From the NCBI GenBank assembly GCA_002490835.1, contig DKUU01000006.1:62001-126000 (forward strand): a DNA stretch of 64,000 nucleotides, written 5' to 3'. Under the pieces are notes generated by a model. That model ran no database searches. It was not told the DNA's origin and worked only from the letters and a program-made list of their open reading frames with translations. Numbering within the stretch: position 1 is the first letter of the stretch; the number at the start of each line of letters is the position of its first letter. The position numbers and the translations under genes were made by a program. The stretch is from Lachnospiraceae bacterium UBA7196. GTDB taxonomy: Bacteria > Bacillota > Clostridia > Lachnospirales > Lachnospiraceae. Shown here piece after piece: positions 17,513 through 26,689 of the stretch.

Positions 17513-18316
17513 ATGAAAAAATATTATAGCTTTTTTAAGCTTAGATTCGCGACCGGGCTGCAATACCGCATGGCATCCGTCACCGCTTTGACCACACAGC
17601 TGATCTGGGGTCTCATGGAATGCCTGTTGTACAAGGCCGTTGCCGAAGCGACAGACGGCCGTATCCCGATGGACTACTCTTCCATCGTCACGTATATTTG
17701 GCTCAAGGAGTCCCTGTATGTCCTCTTTAATACATGGGCGATGGATAACGACCTGTTTGCCATGATCACAAGCGGGGATATTGCCTATGAACTGTGCCGC
17801 CCCCTGTCCGTCTATTCGATGTGGTTTTCCAGAATGACGGGCGCAAGGATCTCCGAAGCGTTCCTGCGCTGCATCCCCGTAACGGTATGCGCGTTCCTGA
17901 TGCCAAAACCCTATCGGATGACCCTGCCGGTGAACGGCGCTGCCTTTCTATTCTTTTTGCTGACATTGTTTTTGGCGCTGGGGATCACGATCACGTTTTG
18001 TATGCTGGTTTATATGCTCTGCCTGTTTACCGTTTCCCCGCAGGGCTGGCGGATGGTGTTGACCGGTGCGGTCGAATTCCTGTCAGGGAATGTAATACCG
18101 CTGCCGTTCTTCCCCAAAAAATATCTGTTTTTGGTGGAACTGTCGCCCTTTGCCTATATGCAGAATGTTCCCTTTCGGATTTACAGCGGCGATCTCGCCG
18201 GCGCTGCAATGTACCCCTATATCATCAAACAAGTCATCTGGCTGGCGGCTTTGATGTCCGCGGGAATCGTTATCTGGAAGCTGGCGGAAAAAAGAATCGT
18301 GGTACAGGGAGGTTAA
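17513..18316 (+). CDS. ABC-2 family exporter permease (first subunit)
   Basis: 267 residues with about six membrane segments (for example FLFFLLTLFLALGITITFCM and LVYMLCLFTVSPQG). The topology and the motif around NVIPLPFFPKKYLFLVELSP fit the DUF990-like permease group. It starts 10 bases after the ATPase gene behind AAGGAGG. It probably pairs with the next protein as a heterodimeric exporter. Confidence 0.88.
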   Translation: MKKYYSFFKLRFATGLQYRMASVTALTTQLIWGLMECLLYKAVAEATDGRIPMDYSSIVTYIWLKESLYVLFNTWAMDNDLFAMITSGDIAYELCRPLSVYSMWFSRMTGARISEAFLRCIPVTVCAFLMPKPYRMTLPVNGAAFLFFLLTLFLALGITITFCMLVYMLCLFTVSPQGWRMVLTGAVEFLSGNVIPLPFFPKKYLFLVELSPFAYMQNVPFRIYSGDLAGAAMYPYIIKQVIWLAALMSAGIVIWKLAEKRIVVQGG

Positions 18317-18320
18317 CCGA

Positions 18321-19130
18321 TTGAAAATGAAAAAAATAAAAATAAAAGAAAATATAAAATTATACGGGAAATATGCCTCGGTCTGTACGCAGAGCGTCAT
18401 GGAATATAAGCTTTCTTTTGCACTGATGCTCATTGCGCGCTTCCTGATCGCCTTTTGCGAACTGATTGCCATCAAGTTTCTGTTCTCCGGTTTTACGCAG
18501 CTTAAAGGCTACACCTACGGAGACGTCCTGCTCTGTTTTGCCATCATTCAGATGTCCTTTACCTTCGCGGAACTGTTTGGCAACGGCTTTAAGACCTTTT
18601 CGGGCATGGTGAGAAGCGGCGGATTCGACCGCGTGATGCTCAGGCCGCGCAGTCTGGTCTTTCAGGTAGTCGCAAGCCGCTTTGAAGTGGGAAGGACAGG
18701 TCCTTTGTTTACGGCCATCATCACGCTGGCGCTGGGGATTCGGCACAGTCAGATCGACTGGAACCCGATGACGGTATGGACGTTTGCTGCCATGATCGTG
18801 GGCGGAACGCTTCTGTTTATCGGGCTGTTCGTGCTGGAGGCAAGCTTCTGCTTCTTTTCCATTGAGGATACCTCGCTGATCAATGTGCTTACTTACGGCG
18901 CGAAATCGCACGGCAAATATCCAATCGACATTTACGGAAAAGGCATCCTGCGGTTTTGTACCTATGTGATCCCCTATACCTTGATCCAGTATTATCCCTT
19001 ACAGTTTCTGCTGGGAAAGTCGGATGATTGGTATCTGGCCTTTTACCCGCTGGGGATCGTGGTGTTTTTGACTGTCTGCGGTTTTGTGTGGCGGTTTGGG
19101 GTGAGACGGTATAAGTCGTGCGGGTCGTAA
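18321..19130 (+). CDS. ABC-2 family exporter permease (second subunit)
   Basis: 269 residues, six predicted membrane segments, same family and size as the preceding permease (compare the C-terminal region TYVIPYTLIQYYPLQFLLG). The start is TTG at 18321 with GGAGG eight bases upstream; ATG 18327 is an alternative with longer spacing. The two dissimilar permeases and one ATPase form the complete exporter. Confidence 0.88.
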   Translation: MKMKKIKIKENIKLYGKYASVCTQSVMEYKLSFALMLIARFLIAFCELIAIKFLFSGFTQLKGYTYGDVLLCFAIIQMSFTFAELFGNGFKTFSGMVRSGGFDRVMLRPRSLVFQVVASRFEVGRTGPLFTAIITLALGIRHSQIDWNPMTVWTFAAMIVGGTLLFIGLFVLEASFCFFSIEDTSLINVLTYGAKSHGKYPIDIYGKGILRFCTYVIPYTLIQYYPLQFLLGKSDDWYLAFYPLGIVVFLTVCGFVWRFGVRRYKSCGS

Positions 19131-19169
19131 GGGGCAGTGGCTTTTCAGGTGGCACTCCGCCTTAAATAA

Positions 19170-19178
19170 TGTTATAAT
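19170..19178 (+). promoter_or_regulatory. Extended -10 promoter of the MBL-fold gene
   Basis: TGTTATAAT is a perfect extended -10 (TGnTATAAT); no good -35 is seen 17 bases upstream. It would start a ~100-base leader before the gene at 19287, separating that gene from the ABC operon. Confidence 0.5.
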
Positions 19179-19286
19179 AAGACCATCCCATAAAAATCTC
19201 ATATGGATTTCTTCTTACCAAAGCAAAGTACAGGGGGGAATTTCACAATCAATAACATACGTTATTAAGAAGGGGGAATGTTACGG

Positions 19287-20612
19287 ATGAAGAAAACATT
19301 ACAAAGATTACTGCACCTGACACTGGCGGCCGCCATTTTATTTGGCGCTGCCCTGCCTCTGCCCGTGGCGGCAAAACCTGCCGATTCCAAGCTCATGGAA
19401 GTGCATTTTCTGGATGTCGGACAGGGGGATTGCACGCTTGTCACCTGCGACGGCCACGCCATGCTGATCGACACGGGCGACGACACCAAAGGCACTGCGA
19501 TACAGAATTATTTACAAAAGAAAAAAATCAAGAGCCTTGACTATCTCATCCTGACCCACCCGGACGCCGACCACATCGGCGGCGCACCCGTTATCATCAC
19601 AAAGTTTGAGATTGACAAAGTCTTTGTCTCCAACTTCGAGAAAGACAACGATACTTATCGCAAACTGATTCAGGCGCTGGATGATAAAAATCTCAAGACA
19701 ACTACTCCTGCGGTCGAATCCAAATACAAACTTGGCACCGCAGAGTTTACCATCCTTGCCCCGAACGGCACCTATAATGCGCCCAATGATTCCTCCATCG
19801 CCCTGCTCTTAAAAAACGGCAAAAACCGCTTCCTGTTCACGGGAGATGCGGAAGCGACGGCCGAGATGGATATTCTTGCGACAGGCATTGACATCTCCGC
19901 CGATGTTTACAAAGTCGGGCATCACGGAAGCCGTTCTTCCACCTCCAAGAGATTTTTCAAAGCGGTAAAACCTGACTATGCCGTGATCAGCTGCGGCGAG
20001 GGCAATTCCTACGGGCATCCCCACGCGGAGACCCTCAATACCCTGCGTACGAACGGCGTCGCAGTATACCGCACAGACGAGGAAGGCGCCATCATTGCCA
20101 CAGCGGACGGGAAGACCATCTCCTTCAACGTTCCCGCTTCCGAGACATGGAAGGCAGGGGAACCGACAGGAAGCTCCGCAAAGAATAGTGCCGGCGGAAA
20201 AACTCCCGCCACGGCAACAGCAAAAGCAGGCACTGGCCCAAAATCGTCAGGCGCTGCTCCTGCCGTGAAAACGCCTGATCCTGCAACGCAGCCCGAAAGC
20301 AGCACTCCTGCCGCAGAAAAACCGACGACCGGAACGCCTGCACCTGCCGCACAGCCTGAAAGCAGCGCTCCCACACAATCTGCATCCGCACCCGCCGCGC
20401 CGCAGGAGGGCACCCCTGCTATAACAGAACCGACTCCGGAGCCCCCTGCTCCCGCTACGACAGAGGTTACCTATATCTTAAACGTAAAGACCAAGAAATT
20501 TCACCGGACCTCCTGCAGTTATCTGCCCACCGTCAACAGGCTGGACAGTTCGGAGAGCCGCGAGAGTATCATCGCGCAGGGCTATGACCCCTGTAAACGC
20601 TGTAATCCATAA
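19287..20612 (+). CDS. Secreted metallo-beta-lactamase-fold hydrolase (ComEC-like domain)
   Basis: 441 residues. A Sec signal peptide (KKTLQRLLHLTLAAAILFGA, cleavage near VAAKP) is followed by a ComEC/Rec2-type MBL domain (~30-285): VGQGDCTLV, metal site LTHPDADHIGG, then FTGDAEA and KVGHHGSRSS. A ~100-residue Ala/Pro/Thr-rich linker with imperfect repeats follows. The last ~45 residues form a Cys motif (KKFHRTSC, then GYDPCKRCNP) found at the end of several secreted nucleases. The likely role is extracellular nucleic-acid or phosphodiester hydrolysis. ATG 19278 abuts the SD, so ATG 19287 is preferred. Confidence 0.9.
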   Translation: MKKTLQRLLHLTLAAAILFGAALPLPVAAKPADSKLMEVHFLDVGQGDCTLVTCDGHAMLIDTGDDTKGTAIQNYLQKKKIKSLDYLILTHPDADHIGGAPVIITKFEIDKVFVSNFEKDNDTYRKLIQALDDKNLKTTTPAVESKYKLGTAEFTILAPNGTYNAPNDSSIALLLKNGKNRFLFTGDAEATAEMDILATGIDISADVYKVGHHGSRSSTSKRFFKAVKPDYAVISCGEGNSYGHPHAETLNTLRTNGVAVYRTDEEGAIIATADGKTISFNVPASETWKAGEPTGSSAKNSAGGKTPATATAKAGTGPKSSGAAPAVKTPDPATQPESSTPAAEKPTTGTPAPAAQPESSAPTQSASAPAAPQEGTPAITEPTPEPPAPATTEVTYILNVKTKKFHRTSCSYLPTVNRLDSSESRESIIAQGYDPCKRCNP

Positions 20613-20633
20613 CGATTGTTATTGTAATTTTTT

Positions 20634-20664
20634 GCCCATGGGTATTTTATAACTGCCCATGGGC
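20634..20664 (+). terminator. Hairpin after the MBL-fold gene
   Basis: GCCCATGGG and CCCATGGGC flank an AT-rich 12-base loop; the following CTTTCTATG is a weak T-tract. It lies 21 bases past the stop. Because CCCATGGG is itself palindromic, the repeats can also be read as direct copies. Convergent with the next gene. Confidence 0.55.
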
Positions 20665-20677
20665 TTTCTATGAATAT

Positions 20678-21175
20678 TCATACTTCGATATAATACGGAC
20701 AGATATCTTCAAAATGCCCGTCCTTCATGCGAAAACCGCCAGGGATCGTACCAAGCTGGTGAAAACCGACTCTCTCATACAGATGCCTTGCGTGTACATT
20801 TGAGGCAACGACCGCATTAAATTGCAGGATGTGAAAACCCAGCTCATGGGCTTTCGCGATGCAGTCCTTCACAAGCATTTCTCCAATATGCAGCCCCCTG
20901 CTTGCGGAAGCTACCGCATAGCTGGCGTTCGCGATATGACCGCATCTGCCGATATTGTTTGGATGCAGGATATAAAGCCCCAAACTCTTCCCTGTCTTCT
21001 GCTCTATCGCCACACCGCAGAAGCTCTGCTCCGCAAAAAAGGCACTCCCTGACTGCTCTGTCAGATATTCTTCCTGCGGAAAGGCAACACCCTCCTCCAC
21101 GACCTCGTTCCAGACCGCGATCATGTCATGAATGTCGCTCTCCTCATATGCTCTTACGACCACTTGTATATTCAT
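20678..21175 (-). CDS. GNAT family N-acetyltransferase
   Basis: 165 residues. Acetyl-CoA-binding region VASASRGLHIGEMLVKDCIA and the C-terminal FNAVVASNVHARHLYERVGF resemble the phosphinothricin/amino-acid acetyltransferase branch. Substrate unknown. RBS AGAGGAAAACA. It stands alone between the MBL-fold gene and the Bce-type module, all on the minus strand with the latter; 95 bases separate it from the permease. Confidence 0.88.
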   Translation of the reverse strand: MNIQVVVRAYEESDIHDMIAVWNEVVEEGVAFPQEEYLTEQSGSAFFAEQSFCGVAIEQKTGKSLGLYILHPNNIGRCGHIANASYAVASASRGLHIGEMLVKDCIAKAHELGFHILQFNAVVASNVHARHLYERVGFHQLGTIPGGFRMKDGHFEDICPYYIEV

Positions 21176-21270
21176 TGTTTTCCTCTTTCTGCCTTTTCCT
21201 AATTAATTGCGAAACTCATCTCAACTTTCATATAATGTACAAATAACATAACCATAAACAGACCCTTTCC

Positions 21271-23406
21271 TTATATCATCGTATCATCCCGCAAAACTTC
21301 CGCCAGGCGGATTTCCTTTATCTTTTTCCACCCCAGATAATAGGAGAATCCCACCGCCGCCCAGACCGCCAGCATAAAGACGATGATCGGACGAAGCGGC
21401 GCCTCGGCCAAAAACTCCGCCGGCTCCATAAAACAGGCCTTCAGCATGGCTCCCACCGCAAGCAACGCAACGGGAAGCGTAAACAATACCGGTTTTCCGG
21501 CAATCACAAAGGCCTCGATACAAAACATTTTTCTGATCTCCTCCGGCTTCATGCCCACGGAAAGATATCTGGCGATTTCCCGCTTTCTTAGCCGTACAAA
21601 ACCCAGCGTATTGGTGAACATGTTGCTTATGCCGATCACGGCAAGCAGCATGCAGAAGCCTCCAAACACAGCCATCATTCCCTGCAGCTTGGTGTCATTT
21701 TCCTCATAAGATCGAATACGGTTCTCGCTCTCGATCTGGTAACGATTCGCCGCGACTGCCTCAATTTGCCGCTGTAAATCATTTAATTCACCGACCGTCA
21801 CGCCCTCTCTGCCAAGTACGCGGATATAGGTATCTTCCTCCTCCGTCCCCGCGATCTGCTCCCGGTACTCCTTCCACAGACTAAACGGCAGAAAATGTAC
21901 CAGTTCATAATAATCCAGCGTCGCATATTCCTCCCGAAGACGGGGAACCTCCTGCGTGTAAGCAAGAACCGGCAGTTCCACAGTCACATCCTTTGTCCCG
22001 GCTTTCTCTGTCCTGCCATCCTCTGTCGCGATATCCTCCGTTCCTACATTCACCATCCCGACATTCTCCGCTCCAGCAAGCTTTGTCTCTCCAACCTCTG
22101 TCGCAGCAGTCACCGTTCCTGCATTTTTCGTTCCGGCCAGTCCCAGAAGTACAGTCTCCCCGCTTTCTTTCAAATAAGGCATATACTGTGGATGTCTGAA
22201 ATCAGGGTTTGTCACATCGCGTATCCTATTTAAGATTACCGCTCCGTCCAGACGTAGCGCGATACCGATCTGCTCACAGTACCGTAAAAAGCTCTCATCA
22301 TCCAGTATGACGATCGGCGCATTGACCAAAAACGACTCCCCTTCCCGCGTCACATCCTTTTCGGATGCGCGTGAAAATCCGCCGTTTGCCACCATTTCTT
22401 CACTCAGTCCTTCCTCAGAGAGCCTGCATTTTGCCGCTGCCTTTTGATAGACGGCCACATCCTCCGCTCCGGGAAGCGCCCGCATCTGCCCCGTTTCTTT
22501 AAAAGCCCCGATCTCCTCATCCTTTACCGTGACCATGATGTCCCACGTATCCTGATACTTTTCAAAATATGTCTCCCTGGTGCTGATTGCCGAGAGAGAA
22601 AAGAAGCACTGCATGAGCGTAAAGGCCATAAAGGAGAGAAACAGGGACAAAGAAGCCGTCCGCAGGGCTTTTCGCTGCACTTTCAGCGCATTTCCGGCCA
22701 GTTCCCCCTCCACACCGAAGAAAAGTGAGAGCACATAGGAATGCCTTCGCCTTTTTAACTGCCCGTCTCCTGCATTTTTGATCGCGTCAAGCGGCGTCAT
22801 CCTGCTCAGTTTCCAAGCTGGCAGCCATACGGAAGCGCCAATAGTAACACCTGTTATTAATAACGTCACCACAAGGATCAAAGGATGATAGCCAAATACT
22901 TCCTCCCGTCTGTTTTCAATCCCTGCGCCAATCACATTGGACCATTTCGTAACTCCAAACGCTCCTGCGATTCCAAACAGGGTTCCCGCCAGCACCGGCG
23001 CAGCGCACACGGACACCGCCTCCTGAAACAGACAGGTTCGAATCTGCTTCGGCGTAGCGCCAATACTGGAAAAGATACCGAACTGATGAATCCTTGCATT
23101 CATCGACACCGCAAAGACATTGTGTATGATGATCACAAGCGAGAAAGAAGCCAGCCCCATAATCAATAAAAACAGGGGAAACAGCAGTCTTGGCGCCGTA
23201 TCGTTGGCACCTCGCGTAAGATACATCGCCTGCAGCGCATAGGTATCCCCCTTGGCCGTCAGCCTTTCCACCTCATACTTCCACAGATTATAGAAGGTAG
23301 CGCTGAGCAGAGAAAGCAGCAGCGCCGAAACAAAGGAAGCCGTCATCATGGAAACGGCGGCTGTGCGGTTGTTTTTCAGATACCCCTTCGTGTATTCCTT
23401 CCACAT
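21271..23406 (-). CDS. Bce-type ABC transporter permease (FtsX-like)
   Basis: 711 residues with two FtsX domains, a long central extracytoplasmic domain and about ten membrane segments, as in BceB-type permeases that sense and counter peptide antibiotics such as bacitracin. N-terminal region LFPLFLLIMGLASFSLVII and MNARIHQFGIFSSIGATPKQ; C-terminal FVRLRKREIARYLSVGMKPE. Residues ~425-474 in the extracytoplasmic domain are ten degenerate pentapeptides (consensus G-T-E-x-x) from a 15-bp tandem repeat. The frame opens at GTG 23415, but ATG 23406 is eight bases after GGGGGTGA and is preferred. The stop of the ATPase gene lies a few bases before. Confidence 0.92.
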   Translation of the reverse strand: MWKEYTKGYLKNNRTAAVSMMTASFVSALLLSLLSATFYNLWKYEVERLTAKGDTYALQAMYLTRGANDTAPRLLFPLFLLIMGLASFSLVIIIHNVFAVSMNARIHQFGIFSSIGATPKQIRTCLFQEAVSVCAAPVLAGTLFGIAGAFGVTKWSNVIGAGIENRREEVFGYHPLILVVTLLITGVTIGASVWLPAWKLSRMTPLDAIKNAGDGQLKRRRHSYVLSLFFGVEGELAGNALKVQRKALRTASLSLFLSFMAFTLMQCFFSLSAISTRETYFEKYQDTWDIMVTVKDEEIGAFKETGQMRALPGAEDVAVYQKAAAKCRLSEEGLSEEMVANGGFSRASEKDVTREGESFLVNAPIVILDDESFLRYCEQIGIALRLDGAVILNRIRDVTNPDFRHPQYMPYLKESGETVLLGLAGTKNAGTVTAATEVGETKLAGAENVGMVNVGTEDIATEDGRTEKAGTKDVTVELPVLAYTQEVPRLREEYATLDYYELVHFLPFSLWKEYREQIAGTEEEDTYIRVLGREGVTVGELNDLQRQIEAVAANRYQIESENRIRSYEENDTKLQGMMAVFGGFCMLLAVIGISNMFTNTLGFVRLRKREIARYLSVGMKPEEIRKMFCIEAFVIAGKPVLFTLPVALLAVGAMLKACFMEPAEFLAEAPLRPIIVFMLAVWAAVGFSYYLGWKKIKEIRLAEVLRDDTMI
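21985..22134 (-). repeat. Ten-copy degenerate 15-bp tandem repeat inside the Bce-type permease gene
   Basis: On the coding strand ten consecutive 15-base units of the form GGAACGGAGGATGYN keep frame and encode pentapeptides: GTKNA, GTVTA, ATEVG, ETKLA, GAENV, GMVNV, GTEDI, ATEDG, RTEKA, GTKDV. Units have diverged by a few bases each, so this is an old or slowly expanding minisatellite. Confidence 0.85.
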
Positions 23407-23411
23407 AGCCG

Positions 23412-24092
23412 TCACCCCCTTTTCTCATCGCCGACGATGCGGCCGTCCGCAATCGTGATGATCCGATCCGCCTCCAGAGCCACCTTTTCGTCATGGGTAA
23501 TGAGCAGGATCGTCTGCTCCAGATTGCGGTTGGAAAGTTTGATCATATCCATGATCTCGCGGGAATTTTTCTGATCCAGATTTCCCGTGGGTTCGTCCGC
23601 AAGCAGCAGCGCCGGGCGATAGATCAGGGAGCGGGCAATCGCCACCCTCTGCTGCTGTCCGCCGGAGAGCTGATGCGGCAGGGCATCCAGCTTCCCGGAT
23701 ATGCCCAGCGCCTCGACAATCTTGTCAAAATACTCCTTTTCGGGCTTCTTTTTATCAAGTGTCAGCGGCATCAAAATATTTTTCCGCACCGTCAGCGTGG
23801 GGATCAGATTGTAAAACTGATACACCAGCCCCACCTTTCGCCTGCGGAAGACCGCCGCCTGTGTCTGACTAAGCGTTTCCAGATCCGTTCCGTCAATGGT
23901 GACCCTGCCGCCCGTCGGCTTATCCACGCTGCCCAAAATATGCAGCAACGTCGATTTCCCAGAGCCGGAAGCCCCAATGATCGCCACAAACTCTCCCCTC
24001 TCCACCGCCAGATTGATGTCAGTAAGCGCCGTTACCTGATTTTCGCCTGAGCCATATATCTTGCTCACTCCTTCACACGTCAAAATATTCAT
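23412..24092 (-). CDS. Bce-type ABC transporter ATP-binding protein
   Basis: 226 residues of the MacB/LolD/BceA ATPase group. Walker A IIGASGSGKSTLLHILG, Q-loop VYQFYNLIPTLTVRKN, signature LSGGQQQRVAIARSL, Walker B LLLADEPTGNLD, switch LLITHDEKVA. Strong RBS (AAAAGGAGGGAACAGACG). Its C-terminus meets the permease start. Works with that permease in peptide-antibiotic resistance or sensing. Confidence 0.95.
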   Translation of the reverse strand: MNILTCEGVSKIYGSGENQVTALTDINLAVERGEFVAIIGASGSGKSTLLHILGSVDKPTGGRVTIDGTDLETLSQTQAAVFRRRKVGLVYQFYNLIPTLTVRKNILMPLTLDKKKPEKEYFDKIVEALGISGKLDALPHQLSGGQQQRVAIARSLIYRPALLLADEPTGNLDQKNSREIMDMIKLSNRNLEQTILLITHDEKVALEADRIITIADGRIVGDEKRG

Positions 24093-24143
24093 CGTCTGTT
24101 CCCTCCTTTTCTCCTTTTCAGCATAACAGACGAAAGTGACAAC

Positions 24144-25136
24144 TCAGTGACGGTAAAAGCGAACCGTAAAGCAGGCGCCTCCCCCGGCCCGATTTTCCGC
24201 CCGTATGGTCCCGTTCTGGCGCTCAATGATCTCCTTTGCAAGGGCAAGTCCGAGGCCGATGCCGCCCTTCCCCGCGTTCTTTCCCCGGTAAAACCGTTCA
24301 AAGATGTGAGGGATGTCCTCCTTGAAGAAACCCTCTCCCTCATCCCATATCAAAAGTTCCGTATACAGCGGATTCTGTTCATAAGCACAGTGAATCGTTC
24401 CCCCCGCGCTGTGTTCCGCACAGTTTTTCATCAGATTCATAATCGCTTCCATCGTCCACTCCGAATCCACGCAAATCGGCATTTCATTAAGCTCCGGAAT
24501 GCTGACGGATATGCCTTCCTGTAAAAATAACACCTGTAAGTTATCCGCCGCCAGCATCAGCAGGGTATAAACATCCGTCTCCTTCCTCTGTAAAGTAAGC
24601 GTACCGGCATCGATCCTTGCTAAAACAAGCAGCGCCTCCTCCATCTGCGTCAACCGCGAAAGCTGTCTGTGAATCTGCTCCAATCCTGTCTTTTTCTCTT
24701 TTCCCTCCTCCGTTTCCGCCGCTTCCATAGTCTGCACCGTCAAAGAGAGGGCTGTAATCGGCGTCTTGATCTGATGGGCGATACTGGACAGGTTTTTCGC
24801 AAATTCTTCTTTTGCCCGCACCGCCGTCTCTCTCGTCCGATAGAGAAAGGTCACCGTCTTATAAATCTCGTCCTCCAGCTTGGAAAACGCATCCTCGCCC
24901 AACGCGGAAAGGATGGCCGCCTTCCCCGTATTCGCCTGTTCCAGATACTCCGTCAGCGCCTGTATGCGCAGGTTCTCCCTTCTCTTTTGCCAAAAAAGTC
25001 CGAGAGCAAGAAAAAAAGCGCCCACCATCCTGAGCGCCCAGTTATTAAAAACCAGCATGACCGCAATGCCGCAGACAGACAACCCCGCCGACAGCATCCT
25101 TTCTCCAGCAGCTTTTTTGCTCATCATTTTGTCCAC
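24144..25136 (-). CDS. Intramembrane-sensing histidine kinase (BceS-like)
   Basis: 330 residues from the chosen start. Two membrane segments joined by only a few residues (AGLSVCGIAVMLVFNNWALR, then MVGAFFLALGLFW) leave no room for an extracellular sensor, the hallmark of intramembrane-sensing kinases that take their signal from a Bce-type transporter. The phosphorylated His is in IAHQIKTPITAL; N box NLMKNCAEHS; G boxes DEGEGFF and GGIGLGLALAKEI. The open frame reaches a TTG at 25184. GTG 25136 has GAGG eight bases upstream and is chosen; ATG 25127 is the alternative. Confidence 0.9.
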   Translation of the reverse strand: MDKMMSKKAAGERMLSAGLSVCGIAVMLVFNNWALRMVGAFFLALGLFWQKRRENLRIQALTEYLEQANTGKAAILSALGEDAFSKLEDEIYKTVTFLYRTRETAVRAKEEFAKNLSSIAHQIKTPITALSLTVQTMEAAETEEGKEKKTGLEQIHRQLSRLTQMEEALLVLARIDAGTLTLQRKETDVYTLLMLAADNLQVLFLQEGISVSIPELNEMPICVDSEWTMEAIMNLMKNCAEHSAGGTIHCAYEQNPLYTELLIWDEGEGFFKEDIPHIFERFYRGKNAGKGGIGLGLALAKEIIERQNGTIRAENRAGGGACFTVRFYRH

Positions 25137-25279
25137 ATCCCATTCCTCATACGCTGCTCTGCGCTTCCAACAGTGTCCTGGCAAAGCTGCTTTCTGTTCT
25201 TCACGCTTCGCCTATTCTCTCCATTTCCGTTCTGGTATTTGCACCCATCCACGCAAGCTCGAATCAGGCACTTCAAGGC

Positions 25280-25945
25280 TCAATCTTCGATCCGATACCC
25301 CACGCTTCTGACCGTTTTCAAGCATGCCGGCTGCCCCAGCCTTTCCCGCAGGCGTTTGACCGTAACAGTCAACGTATTGTCATTCACATAGTTCCCGTTT
25401 ACATCCCACACCTGCTCCAATATCTTTTCTCTGGTCACGATCCTGCCTTTATTACGCATCAGACACAATAGCACCTCATATTCCGCCTCGCTCAGATTCA
25501 CTTCCCTGCTATCACAAAAAACTTGTCTGCGGTTTAGGTCCATCGAAATCCCGCCGCAGGAAAGATACTGCGAGGAAGCGTCTTTGCTTCTGCGAAGCAG
25601 CGCCTTGATACGGGAATACAATACTTCCAGATCAAAAGGCTTGACTACATAATCGTCGGCCCCGTTTTGAAAACCTGAGACCACATCCGCAGAATCTCCC
25701 CGCACCGTGAGGAAGATGACCGGCAGCTCTTTCCAGTTCCTGCGGATCAGGCGGCATAACGTCTCTCCCTGTCCGTCCGGCATATTCCAGTCAAGCAGCA
25801 CCAGCGCCGGTACCTGTCTGCTTAACGCCTTTTCTATCTCCGTGAGCGTGGGATAGACCGTTACCCTATACTCTTTCTGTTCCAAATACGCCTGTACCGT
25901 TTTGGCAATCTGTTCATCATCCTCAGCATAATAGATTTCAATCAT
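25280..25945 (-). CDS. OmpR-family response regulator (BceR-like)
   Basis: 221 residues. Receiver domain with acidic pocket AEDDEQ, phosphoacceptor in LVLLDWNMPDGQG and lysine in VVKPFDLEVL; winged helix LSEAEYEVLLCLMRNKGRIV. The ATG at 25945 follows immediately after the stop of the DUF1905/C39-like gene, and the upstream 13 codons of the longer frame lie inside that gene. This suggests co-transcription from further upstream. It probably regulates the ATPase/permease pair. Confidence 0.93.
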   Translation of the reverse strand: MIEIYYAEDDEQIAKTVQAYLEQKEYRVTVYPTLTEIEKALSRQVPALVLLDWNMPDGQGETLCRLIRRNWKELPVIFLTVRGDSADVVSGFQNGADDYVVKPFDLEVLYSRIKALLRRSKDASSQYLSCGGISMDLNRRQVFCDSREVNLSEAEYEVLLCLMRNKGRIVTREKILEQVWDVNGNYVNDNTLTVTVKRLRERLGQPACLKTVRSVGYRIED

Positions 25946-25946
25946 C

Positions 25947-26615
25947 CTAAACAATAATCTCCAGATAGCCCACCATCTTTGCATGATCGAACTCCTTGAT
26001 CACGCCCAGATTCGGGTCATAATACTTGCCGTCATACCCCACCAGATAGTGACTGTATCTGCCCATACGCTCCATGATGATCGTGCATTTTGGCAGCTCC
26101 ACGCTCTTGCCCAGCGTATAGACGATCTTGTCCGCATGGCGGATGCCAAGATACTCAAGCGTGGCGATCATCTTGCTCATGTTCGCCTGCCACTCCCTGC
26201 ACTTCATGATATCGCAGGCCTCGTCCAACGTGGTCCCCGCGATCATGGCGATACAGGACTGTCCACAGAGCCCGTCCCATGGCTGGGTCACCAGCTCGAT
26301 CCCCTCGATCTTGCGAATCGGATGCTCCACGCTGTAGGGGCTGTTGCCGCCCGCGCCAACCACATTACCCACGATTTCGATGGAAATCAGGTACTTCTTG
26401 CCCAGCTCTACCTTGGAAAGCGTATCCGGACTTACCGGAATATCGTAGTAGCCCTGCCCTTTGGGAAGTAGGTCGCAGATGAAGCACACGTCGTCAAAAC
26501 AGACCCGCACCGGCGCATCCCCCACCTTCTCGCAAACCTCCCACACGTTAAAGGGCACGGCGATCGCATTCTCATTCTCCCGAAATTCCACAGTTCCCTC
26601 AAATTCGTATTTCAT
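25947..26615 (-). CDS. DUF1905-like domain fused to a C39-like cysteine peptidase domain
   Basis: 222 residues, no signal peptide or membrane segment. Residues 1-82 look like DUF1905 (FEGTVEFRE, PFNVWEVCEKVG, DLLPKGQGYYDIPVS), a small beta-barrel also found in YdeI-type proteins. Residues ~105-220 carry a papain-like C39 set: Q111 and C117 in QPWDGLCGQSC, H189 in RYSHYLVGYDG, D200 in YYDPN. The gene abuts the Bce-type response regulator, so it may be regulated with, or act in, that module. Substrate unknown; a non-proteolytic role is possible. The fusion call is from motifs only. Confidence 0.65.
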   Translation of the reverse strand: MKYEFEGTVEFRENENAIAVPFNVWEVCEKVGDAPVRVCFDDVCFICDLLPKGQGYYDIPVSPDTLSKVELGKKYLISIEIVGNVVGAGGNSPYSVEHPIRKIEGIELVTQPWDGLCGQSCIAMIAGTTLDEACDIMKCREWQANMSKMIATLEYLGIRHADKIVYTLGKSVELPKCTIIMERMGRYSHYLVGYDGKYYDPNLGVIKEFDHAKMVGYLEIIV

Positions 26616-26689
26616 AGTTGTATCCCGCCTTTCTTTTTTGTATTTCTACAACGCCGTCACTCCGTCTCAGCGCCGTTCATTTTATAACA

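Noticed and set aside
20160..20460. Repeat-rich stretch in the MBL-fold gene as a CRISPR or mobile repeat
   Set aside because: It is in-frame low-complexity Ala/Pro/Thr linker coding sequence with irregular unit length and no spacers.
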